From Heloderma charlesbogerti (taxonomy: Eukaryota > Chordata > Lepidosauria > Squamata > Helodermatidae): a DNA stretch of 64,000 nt. Both the position numbers and the translations under genes were made by a program. The stretch is taken from NCBI GenBank assembly GCA_026122225.1, contig JANEZZ010000309.1, positions 620,001 to 684,000 of the forward strand, in the 5' to 3' direction. The notes under the pieces were generated by a model. The model saw only the letters and a list, made by a program, of their open reading frames with translations, did no database searches and was not told the DNA's origin. The first letter of the stretch is position 1, and the number at the start of each line of letters is the position of its first letter. Of this stretch, positions 36,101-48,100 are shown in pieces.

Positions 36101-39100
36101 TCTCCAGCACCACAGTTCGAAAGCATCAATTCTTCGGCGCTCAGCCTTCCTTATAGTCCAGCTCTCACAGCCATACGTTGCTACTGGGAAAACCATAGCT
36201 TTGATTATACGGACCTTGGTCGGCAAGATAATGTCTCTGCTTCTTACTATGCTGTCTAGGTTTGCCATAGCTTTCCTCCCAAGGAGCAAGCGTCTTTTAA
36301 TTTCATGGCTACAGTCACCGTTTGCGGTGATCTTGGCGCCCAAGAAAATAAAATCTGTCACTGCTTCCATTTCTTCCCCTTCTATATGCCAGGAAGTGAT
36401 GGGGCCAGATGCCATGATCTTAGTTTTTTTAATGTTGAGTTTCAAACCAGCTTTTGCACTCTCCACTTTCACCCTCAACAAGAGGCTCTTTAGACCTCTT
36501 CGCTTTCTGCCATTAGGGTGGTATTGTCTGCATATCTGAGGTTGTTGATAATTCTCCCAGCAATCTTAATTCTGACCTGTGATTCATTCAACCCGGCGTT
36601 TCTCATGATGTACTCTGCATATAAGTTAAATAAGCAGGGCGACAATATGCAGCCTTGTCGTACTCCTTCCCCAATTTTGAACCAATCGGTTGTTCCATGT
36701 CCGGTTCTTCCTGTTGCTTCTTGACCCTCGTACAGGTTTCTCAGGAGACAGGTAAGGTGGTCTGGTACTCCCATCTCTTTAAGAATTTGCCACAGTTTGT
36801 TGTGATCCACACAATCAAAGGCTTTAGCATAGTCAGTGAAGCAGAAATAGATGTTTTTCTGGAATTCTCTTGCTTTCTCCATGATCCAGCAAATGTTGGC
36901 GATTTGATCTCTAGCTCCTCTTGCCTTTTCAAAACACAGCTTGTACTTCCGGTAGTTCTCGGTTCACATACTGCTGAAGCCTAGCTTGTAGGATTTTGAG
37001 CATCACCTTGCTGGCATGTGAAATGAGCGCAGTTGTACGGTAGTTTGAACACTCTTTGGCATTGCCCTTCTTTGGAATTGGAATGTAAACTGACCTTTTC
37101 CAGTCTTGCGGCCATTGTTGAGTGTTCCAAATTTGTTGGCATATTGAGTGCAGCACTTCAACAACATAATCTTTAAGGATTTTAAATATCTCAGCTGGAA
37201 TGCAGCACTGCAAGATAGGCGGCCTCAGTGGATGAGCTACCAGGTACATGAGAGCTAGAGGAGAGAGGTAGAAGGGGAACAGTGTATAAACATCAGTGAT
37301 CCATTCTGCTTTGATGCCCCAACCCCCTCCTCCTGCCATATCTCCTTTTGCCCCAAATCACTGGGATAGAGGCACCATCTCCATGGATCCCTGCATTTTC
37401 TAAGCCACACATCCTTGCCACACCAGAACTTCCCATAAACTCTCAACACCCACTCACAACTCAAACATTCAAATTCAATACAAATCTTGCATACTCCATT
37501 CATCCAATCAATTATCTACAGCCAACCCGACACAAGCACAGATGATAATTCATGGTATAACCAGCCACTGGTCACATAGAGGATGTCAAGCTTGTCAGCC
37601 CACCAGCAGGAAAGAAAATAAATTATCTCCCAGCGATTTGCATCTACTTCTGCTACATCATACACACTCCATCTCTCACCTGGAGTGTTACAAACACTTC
37701 TCCCCCTGTCTCTCACCCAGAGAAATCCACTTCTAGCCACCACAGGCTCCCACCCTGGGCAGAAGATGCTGTTCTAGTCCACACAGCCCCTAACCCCTGT
37801 CTCTCACCCTGAGAAGGCAATTGTTGAAGATAGCTACTATCATCAGGAAACCCCCTACTCTCATCCAGGGAACCTCCCCCCCACACACACACTATAGGTA
37901 TTAAAGTAAACAAGCAAACACAGGCAACAAACAACCAAGTGTAGAGAAAGTGAGAGGTGCCCCCGTGACATCTGTAAGGGGCAAACCAAAGGGGCGCACC
38001 CCCTTTGGTGTCACCCCCTTCAGGGACTCCCCTGCCAGGGTGGCCCACCAGTGGCAGCCCACTTCCTCACAGCAGGGCCGCCTTGATCTCTCTTGGGCTT
38101 GAAGGTGTCCAGTGGCTGAGAGAAAGCATCCTGCTTTGGCCAGATGGATCCTCCAGCAGGTGTTTTCACGGGGTAATTAGTGTGAGTTCCACCAGGAAAG
38201 ATTACTGCATGTGGGGGTGGGCAGTTGGAAAGCAGTTGCAGAGCAGTTCTTGAAGTTCTTAAAATAGTAAAGTTGGAAGGGGCCTATAAGACCACTGAGT
38301 CCAACCCCCTGGGCCAATGCAGGAATCCAAGTCAAAGCATCCCTGACATATGGCTGTCCAGCTTCATCATGAATGCCTCCAGTGTGGGAGAGCTCACCAC
38401 CTCCCTAGGTAATTGGTTCCATTGTTGTATTGCTCGAACAGTCAGGACATTGTTCCTGATGTTCAGCTGGAATCTGGCCTCCTGTAACTTGAGCCCATTA
38501 TTCCATGTCCTGCATTCTGGGATGATCGAGAAGAAATCCTGGCCTTCCTCTCTGTGACAACCTTTCAAATACTTGAAGAATACTATCCTATCTCCCCCCA
38601 GTCTTCTCTTCTCAAGGCTAAACATGCCCAGTTCTTTCAGTCTGTCCTCATAGGGCTTTGTTTCCAGTCCCCTGATCATCTTTGTTGCCCTCCTCTGAAC
38701 CCTCTCCAGTTTGTCTGCATCCTTCTTAAAGTGTGCCCAGAACTGGACACAGTACTCCAGATGAGGCCTAACCAGTGCTGAGTAGAGGGGAACTACTACT
38801 TCCTGGGATTTGGAAGTAGTATGCTTCTATTAATGCAGCCCAAAATAGCATTTGCCTTTTTTGCAGCCACATCACATTGTTGGCTCATATTCACCTTGTG
38901 ATCGACAACAATTCGAAGATCCTACTCGCTTGTAGTGTTGTTGAGCTACGTATCCCCCACCTTGTAACTGTGCATTTGGTTCCTTTTTCCTAGGTGCAGA
39001 ACTTGGCATTTATCCCTATTAAATGTCATTCTGTTGTTTTCTGCCCAGCGCTCCAGTCTATCGAGATCACTTTGAATTTTGTTTCTGTCCTCCAGGGTAT

Positions 39101-42100
39101 TAGCTATCCCACCCAATTCTGTCATCTGCAAATTTGATAAGCATTCCCTGCACTTCCTCCTCCAAGTCATTAATACAAATGTTGGAAGAGCACTGGGCCC
39201 AGGACTGAGCTCTGTAGTACCCTGCTCATTACCTCTCCCCAGTTTGAGAAGTTCCCATTGATAAGCACTCTTGGAGTCCAATTCCGTAGCCAACTGTGGA
39301 TCCCCCTGATCATTGTTTCATCTAGCCCACTTTGAGCTAGTTTGCTCATCAGGATATCATGGGGCACTTTGTCGAAAGCTTTGCTGAAGTTGAGGTATAT
39401 CATGTCCACAGCATTCCCACAGTCCACAAGGGAGGTTATCTGATCAAAAAAAGAGATCAGATTGGTCTGGCTTTATTTGTTCTTGACAATTCCATGTTGG
39501 CTTCAAGTAATCACTGCCTTGTTTTCAAGGTGCTTACAGATTTATTGCTTTATAATCTGCTCCAGAATTTTCCCAGGGATTTATGTCAGGCTGACTGGTC
39601 TGTAGTTCCCAGGTTCCTCCTTTTTACCCTTTTTGAAGATAAGGACAACATTAGCCCTCCTTCAGTCATCTGGCACTTCACCCGTCCTCCATGATTTCTC
39701 AAAGAAAGTTTCAGACGGTAGTTCTGAGAGTTCTTCTGCCAGTGCCTTTATTACTCTAGAAGGCAGTTCATCTGACCCTGGAGATTTGAACTCATTCAAA
39801 GTAATTAGGTGTTCCTTGACCATATGCCTGTCGATCTGAAGCTGCAATCCTGCCCTTTCAGCCTGTACTTCGCCTTTGCCAAGGGGGTCATAGACCCTCT
39901 TTCAGGAGATGACTGAGCCAAAGTAGGAATTGAGCACTCCTGCCTTTTCTTTGTCATCTGCTGTCATTTTGCCATCCTTATTTAATAGTTGAACCACCAT
40001 TTCTTTCCCCTGTCTTTTACCATGCATGTATCTGAAGAAAGCCTTTTTGTTGCTTTTCACATCCCTCACTAACTTCAGCTCATTCTCAGCTTTAGCCTTC
40101 CTGACGCCATCCCTGCAATTCTGTGCTACCTGCCTGTACTCTTCCTTTGTAGCTTGGCCTTCTTTCCACTTCCTATATGTGTCCTTTTTTGTTTTCAGGT
40201 CATCTCTAAGCTTGTTGTGAAGTCACATTGGCTTCTTCTGTTGTCTTCCACCTTTTCTTCTTGTTGGAATTGTTTGTAATTGTGCCTTGAGAATTTCCTT
40301 TTTAAAAAAACTCCCACCCATCCTGGACTCCTTTTCTCATTAGAGTCACTTGCCATGGAACCTTACTTATCATTGTTCTGACTTCATTAAAATCAGCTTT
40401 CCTAAAATCCAGGGTATGTGTTTGGCTACACATGGCTTTTGCTTCCTTTAGAACCAAGAACTCAAGTATAACATGGTCACTTTCCCCCAGAGTTCCCGTA
40501 ACTGCTATTTTATCCACTAAGTCATCTCTGTTGGTTAGGATCAAGTCAAGGATAGCCAATCCTTCCTCTACTTTCTGTAGGAGGAAGTTAATAGCAACAC
40601 AAGGCAGAGATTCCTTGGAGGGGCCTTCTTTTACAGAATTTGTCTCCCAGCAGATATCGGGGAAATTGAAGCCCCTGTTACTACTACATCATGCTTCCTT
40701 GGAACCTTTGCAATTTGCTTTTCAAAAGTTTCATCCTCGTCTTCTCCTTGATTGGGTGGCCGGTAGTAGACTCTGACCACCATATTCCTTTTATTCTTTG
40801 CTCCTTTTATTTTTACCCAGATGCTCTCGATAGGGCTACCAAGCTCATCCTCCTGTACTTCTGTGCAGAGATACGTATTTTTAACATATAGTACAACTCC
40901 ACCTCCCTTTCTATTCTTCCTGTTCTTTTTGAACTTCTTATGTTAGGAGAGATTCATATACATATATTTATGTAAATTTATATATCCAGGTTTATGTTCT
41001 TCATAGTCTTTGTAAAGTCTCATAACTGAGCCTGCGAAGTGCATATCTATGAAACCTCTGGCTCCTTCCCTCAACTAGAGACTTGTGTCATGTGCATTGC
41101 ATTGTACTGTATTGTATGCTTTTAAATATTTGTATTGTATTGTATATTTTTAACTGTTTCTGTAGTGTTTTAGACTTCTAACTGTTTGTAATCCACCCAG
41201 AGAATATTGGTTAGTGGGTGGGTTAAAAATGTAATAAATAAATAAATGTATGATATCTGGTAGAATTGTAACACTAAAACACAAATGCATTACATTTCTT
41301 GAGGTAATTTATTTAGAAGTATTTTTCAGTTCTGCAGGCAACTTGAACTTCTATATTTGAAAATTCAATGTACCACTCAATTACTATTCTTTAGCCCAAT
41401 TTAAAATGATAGTTTGGGAGTAAGGTCTTAATGCAGCGTAACCTCTGGAACATTAGAAATAACCCCTTTCCCAGTGTATACTAATGACATCAGTCTTACC
41501 ACATCTCATTTAGCAAATGTATTCAAGCATTTAAAACTTTGCATAATAGATGTTCAGTGCAACTTTTTGTGTTGTCACTGTTTTAAACCTGTTTTAAAAT
41601 GCTACCGTCACAGTATTGCATTTGTTATATTTTGAATTAGATCAGTTTTTCCATAAGATTTTGTCATGATCTATTTGAGGTTTTTTCTTTGGCAAACCTT
41701 AAGTGGGAATGTGCTCAGGTCTTTGTGGATCTGTGCAGCTGAATATAGAATATATTGTATCTGAAGTATAGAATATATTGTATCTGAAGTATAGAATAAA
41801 ACACCATAGGATACCTATATTGTAATGGAATGCCATTTGGAGCCATGTGTGTAGTAACCAGGCACATTCACTCAGTGAATTTTATTAAGTAAAGCAGTAG
41901 TTTCTTTCTAGAGTGAGAAGCTTTGGTTATTACTAGTAAAACAGGAAATGTCCATGAGGCCAGATGCTCTGTGAGCACTGAGAAGCTCTACTTTATTGAA
42001 GCTGTGGAAAGGATCAATTAATGTTTGGATCTGTGAATCTTTAGAAAAACAGAAGCAAAAGCTGTTGTTAGTAGAGATGAACTTACCCCTCAGAAATCAT

Positions 42101-45100
42101 AATTTCCTCATCGATTTAGGAATCCCTCCATCCAATCTTGGACAAAAGTCCTCCATTATTCTGAGATCTTGTTGTGTATATACAAATTGCTGTGAATGTG
42201 CCTCAACAAAGTTCATCTTCAGAGCTGTAGTATGGCATCATGCTATGCATCATAATGTCATGCATTACTATGTTGCTGTCACGAATAGATCATTCATCCT
42301 CCCTCTTCCCAGTCAACACTACAGAGAGTCAAAGCTTCAGACTATTACGCCTTTACTTTGCTAAAGACTAGCCTTTCTACAAATGCAGATTCAGGGAAAT
42401 TCTCAGACTGCCCCAGGCTCTGAACGACTAATCTGCGATCTCCAATTCCAAATAGAGAAGACAAACAGTAGAGTACTGAAGTTGCTGACAGTTTGCCCAT
42501 GAACCTTACAGCCAAACTTGCTTCACAGTGACGCCCTCCCTTAGGGCATCTTCCTCCTATTTTGGCTTCTAAGAGTGGCTATCGGTCTCAGTCCCATCCC
42601 TAACTTTTCCCGCTTTGCCTTGCAACTCTCCCTAGTGTCTCTGAAGTCACACCCCTCCTCCTCCTCCTCCTTGGAAACTTGAGTTCTCACAGGGGAGGGA
42701 GGAGGCAGCGAATGGGCCTGGGCCATCTGTCAGTGCTTTGGGGCTCTGGGGACAGTTTCTCCCCCTGACTAGCTGTTCCAACTCTGATTCAAAATCGGAG
42801 CTGGGACATCTCAGAGGGCTTGGACTCATTCCTAACAGTTATGTTCTCCCCTCTGACTGTTTTCATATGCCCTACTGTTTATCCTACTGTCGGTATGGAG
42901 CTGGTAGAATTTTTAATCCCTTTTAATCCTTTTTGAAAGGTGGAAATTCATACCCTGCAGCATTTAATTGAAAATGTATAATGACATGTAAAACTTGGAA
43001 TGTTTTCTAATAACAGGGTTCTGCATCTCAAGGGTTTCTTGTTTGCTTCTGTTCATATGAGCCATTTCTCTTCACATGGACAATGTCTGGGTTTGCACGA
43101 CACGTCAACCATTGTAGGTTGTTGTGTGAAATGAGTCATGGTGGGTTGTCATCTTATCCAAACATAACATAGACTGCTTCCTACAGGGTGGTTTGTTTTG
43201 GGGCAATAAGCCACTCTGACAACCCATGGCTTGTTTTAGGGGTTGTTTTACCCATGATGGGTTGGCGTGTTGGCCGAACCCAGCAGAGCCAACCCATTGT
43301 GGGTTGCAGTGATTGGGTACAGAGCCACACTGCAAGAGCAGCAAAAAACCCTGCTGCTCTTCCTGATCACACCAGCCTGAACTGCCTCAAGCCTCCCTCA
43401 CCAATGACAGCCCCTCCAACAATGCCCAAATGGCACTTTGGGGAAGTGTCACTCATTCGGAGCAGTTACTGCCACCATTACTGTGAATGGGAACCGCAAA
43501 AAGGTTGGGGGAGCCTAGATCTCTCTTAAAAGGAGTTGTTGGAGGTTCAGGGAAGTGTAGAATGGAAGCAGAGCACCCACAAGTGTCAGTTCAATACTTA
43601 AAACCCTGGGGATCACCTTGATAAGTAGGTGATCTTGTCCCCTTTTCCTGACCTGTCACTGTCAATATGTAGTCTTGCCTTGCCAATTTCTTTGTATGTT
43701 TCATACTGCACTTCCTTCCCTTTGACAGCTGAAACTTACAAAGGCATTGACAAGGTAAGGTTATATATATTTGACAGCTATAAGTGTGCACTTGCGCAGC
43801 TGTGAAAGACCGACCAAAAATAATAATAATTAAAAAATTACAAACACATTTGCACCAATTCCTGGGGCCAAAAACATAAGAAATACATATATTACATCCC
43901 CATTTGTGCAAATGTGAGAGGGTGTTTGGTGTTTTTTTTTAAAGCTGGGGAACAAAAACTGGGTCACGATCACAGTGGGGAGGGGACAGGCAGACTAGAG
44001 AGGTTCTGCCACACAGGACATTGGGATACTGGGTGGAGGGGGAAGGAGGGGGGGAACAACCCACAGTAAGCCCGATCATCTGTCAAGCGCACCCTGGGTT
44101 GTTCTGAAAGTAACCCAACTGTGTAGCTTATCCGCAGGGTGGGTTATCATGTTGTGCAAACTAACCCAATGACTGGGTTTGCATGACTTGACAACCCACC
44201 ATGGGCAGCTAGCACCAAAAATGGAAGAAAAGGGCGAATAGAGTAAGTGTACCAGAAGCGGAAGGGACAATATTTGTTCCCTGACAATGTGATCTGCTCA
44301 CTTTTGAACACTTCCCTGAGTCTCCAGCTACTCCAGAAAGGGGAGATATTAACTCCCCACTCCCCATTTTTCATTGCTCCTTTTCGGAGCAGTTACTGCT
44401 GTGGTTATTGCATTTCAGAGGATATGCACAAATCTTCTTGACAGTTTTTTTTTTAAAACCCTGAGGGTGCAAATTTAAATGCTGGGAAGTAAATGGAGGA
44501 GAAATCTGCTCAAATTTAAGGGCTTGGAAGTTGGGGGGGGCGATTTATGCACCTGCAGTAACTGCAAAAGCAGCAATGAAGCATGGGGGGAGTCAATATC
44601 TCCCCTTTCTGGACTTGCTGGAGACTCAGGGAAGTGCTGAATGGGAAGAAGACACTGAGAAGTGTCAGTTCAACACTTAAAAGTGAGAGGATCACATTGC
44701 CAAGAGGAGATATTTTCCCTCTCACCCTTTTTGGTGCAGTTTACTCTGTTCACTTTTCTTCCCCATTTTTGGTGCTTCTGAATTGCGCTACTGGGTCTCT
44801 CCTTTCTCTTACAATTATTTCTCCCCTGGTCCTTCGCAGGTGTGCACAAATTAGCCTATATGCAGCCTCATCTTGTCAGTTTCCCTATATGTTACCTACT
44901 CCACTTTGGCACTTGCTTTGACAGCTTGTTTTTGTGGTGAACAAAAAGGGGTAGCAATTGGAGCAGATGGGGGCCGGGATGAGGAGACAAGACGGGTTCT
45001 ACTGGAAAGGTGCCTGGAATATGGCTTGTCTCCTGACAGGAGTGGACCTTTGAGAATGAAGTACACCAGTGTTCCAGGGCCTATATTATTTTCCTGGAGC

Positions 45101-48100
45101 CTGCCAAACAATTCGCAGTTCTGGGTTTGATCCATAACCCCCTACATGACCTGGGTCATACAAACTTCAGATAGCACCATCTTCTGTGTGACAATTAAAA
45201 TCAATTGAGAACACATGCTTTACAATACTATGAAGCTGTTCACCTGTAACAAACACCGAGAGTCCTCTTTAAGTCTGAATGCAGGATGATGGGTTAATTG
45301 TGGATTGTTAACCATGAACAACCCTCGTTACGGCCAAACCCAGAATTGAGGGTTGTCTGGGGGTTGTTTTGTCTGGCTACGGAGGCAGTGGACAGGAGCA
45401 GTCAGAAATAGTCCACTTTAAGTGCTGCTGTGTGATGTTGGTAGCACTTTTGCCTTACATGCAGCTTAGTTGTATTTGCAGTGTAGGGTGTCCCCAAACA
45501 AACACAAATCATCTGTTTTCTTTCTCTCTTTTTTTTAAATATATTTTTATTTATTTTATCTTTATAAATAAAATAAACAATACCAAAATTACCAACAAAC
45601 TGATAAATACTACAATTTCCCAACAATGCAATATTCTGATGAGGACACCACAATAACAAAAAGAGAAAGAAAAAGGAAAAGGAAAAAGGGAGGAGGAAAG
45701 GAAGTGAAGAAAAAAAAGAAGAAAATTCTTTCCCCTTCCCTTCCCTTCCCTTCCCTCCCCTCTCCCTCTCCCTCTCCCTCTCCCTCCCCTTTAAAGAATT
45801 AAGTTTAAACTCCAATACCCCCCGGTCTCCGATGCCATTCTATTTTAAAAACTATTTCTATAACCTTAAGAATCTTACAGTTTAATAAACAACCTTACAT
45901 TTCAATATCATATCATCAATCTTATATCAAAGAAACAGGTCTACAATACATTCCCAGAAGCCATTATTATTATTATTATTAATAATAATACTAATAATAA
46001 TTAATAGTAATAATAATTAATAATAATAAAATATAGTGTTATATAATAATAAAATTTAATATAAACCTTGAACAGTAATATATTTTATACTAGATATATA
46101 AGTACACAATATACCCTCAAACAATAAATTTAAATACAGCATACCATATCTATTTTGAAATAAAAAATATAAAGAAAAGCAAGAAAAACAAAAGATGAAA
46201 GAGAATAAATGAATATATGTATAATCATTTATCTTCTGACCTAGCCTGGATCATGTAGACTAAACCCAAACAGTTCACAAAGCTTGTTTAAAGATTCCAG
46301 TTCATGGGGTTGTAACAGAAATCTTGCACATTTTTACGTTCAGCCTTGCCTCTGCCATTTCATGATTTAGAAACTTCTTCATCTGACCTTCAGACACAAT
46401 ACAAAGTGTAGCAGGATATTTTAAGTAATATTGTAAGTTCATGTGTTCTGCCATATTTATTGCTTTGATAAATTGCCTTCTTTTATTTGCCATCTCTTGA
46501 TGTGATCTGGAAATAACATAACTTTATCTTGTTTCCAGGAAAGGCTTCCACCCTCTCTTGCCAAACGCAGGGTATAATTCTTTGTGGAGACTTTTGCAAA
46601 TTGGACTGTGATCGTATAATCAGTCCCTTTAGCATTTAGCACACGAAATGCCTGCTCAATATCAAGTAAATAATCAGATGGGATAGGGAGTATCTCATGC
46701 AAAAGTTTATCCACAAAAATAGGCAATTTTACATCATTAGACAGATTTTTAATCCCAATAATACGTACATTGGATCTCTTCGCGAAAGCCTCCAGTTGAG
46801 AAATTCTATCAGAGGCATTTTTAAAACAAATTTGTATTGTAGTTTCATTTTCTGCCACTCTGTCTTCTAGCTCATTAATTTTCGTCTCCATTTTTTGTCA
46901 TGACGCATTAATTAAATCCACAGCTCCTTGCAAGGTGGTGATGGAATTTTGGATTAAATCCAGCCTTTTGCCTTGCTCCGTAAATTGCGACATTAAAGTC
47001 TTTATAAGAGTAAATAATTCCGCTATATCTTCTGTTTTTGAAACTTTTGACACAGGGGGTATGGCGGGAGTTGATGCCAGCTCCTTTGTTCTCGGTGCAG
47101 TCATGTTTCTCTCAAACAGATCTTGCAGGTCCTCAGATGTTCTCAATATTGTTAACATTTCTTAAATTATCCCTCATAGGTTGTTGATATTTCTTAAAGC
47201 ATATATTATTATGGAACACGTCAGCCCTCTTTTCTACTATGAAATGGGAGTCTCAGTAGAAAGAGATGTCTTCTTTAAACGGAGTGTTTAAATGTTTAGG
47301 TCTCATACTTGTGCCTCTTACTAGCTCTAGATAGGTATTTGGTAGGTACTGAATGCTTTTAGTATGTGGAGGTTCTCTTTCAACCACCTTAATTTTTTTG
47401 CTAACTTGTAAACAAATTTTTAGAAATGTATTTCATGGCTACATAAACTGTTGTTTTGGCTCATGTATTGCTTAAGGTTCCTGTGGCAAGGGCCAGCATT
47501 CTTTGGCTTACTGGAGAATACTGTGAACGAGTTCCAAAAATAGCCCCTGATGTTCTAAGAAAAATGGCCAAGAGCTTCACTGCTGAAGATGACCTTGTAA
47601 AACTGCAAATTTTAAATCTTGGAGCAAAATTGTACTTAACCAACTCAAAACAGGTAAGGTTGAAGAAAATTAAACCACCAGTATGTTTAGCCCTGTTGAG
47701 GGACATAAATTAAGAGGAATTGTGTTTTATACTTAGTCATACCTCTTTAATAACCTTTGCTTCTCCCTCCTGTGCACGTTCCTTGGCTCAGAAATTTATC
47801 AAAATACCCAAAGTTGATAATATAAGAAAACTAACAAAGAAGAAAAGGTGAATCGTAAAACATGACTGAAGGCCCAAAGAAGTTCACCCAAAAATGATTA
47901 TCTGGAAAGCATATGTATAGAAATATATGGTGTCTAAAATCACAACTGCACAATGTTGACCAGTGAATGGATACAACTCAATCCATAAAAACATAGTATA
48001 CTCCAACTTGGACATAAATGCAGAATCCATAGATACAGAGTTGAATCCAAGGTTGAGTGAGTAGAATGCTACTCACCCCACCAGGTTTTTCCATGCTGCC

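Larger units (their letters stand above)
45525..47180 (-). mobile_element. ORF1-only L1 derivative (HAL1-like)
   Basis: Minus strand. An L1 ORF1 frame (46302-47158) is followed not by ORF2 but by about 770 bp of non-coding sequence ending in an A-rich tail (T8 at about 45531-45538 on the + strand). The 3' region holds a purine tract on the element strand (GGGAGGGAGAGGGAGAGGG type, 45733-45790), like the G-rich polypurine tract of mammalian L1 3' UTRs. No endonuclease or RT landmark lies between ORF1 and the tail. That is the layout of half-L1 (HAL1) elements known in mammals. Confidence 0.65.

Noticed and set aside
41996..42364. 122-codon + frame in the 19-kb intron as a novel gene
   Set aside because: No domain or motif, no splice context, and surrounding sequence looks like decayed repeats; kept only as unassigned.
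45402..45815. 137-codon minus-strand frame rich in RERERGGKG
   Set aside because: Produced by the purine tract and A-rich tail of the L1-like 3' region.
47456..47713. 85-codon + frame taken as an independent gene
   Set aside because: It is AP3B1 exon h read through its flanking intron; true borders are 47477-47653.
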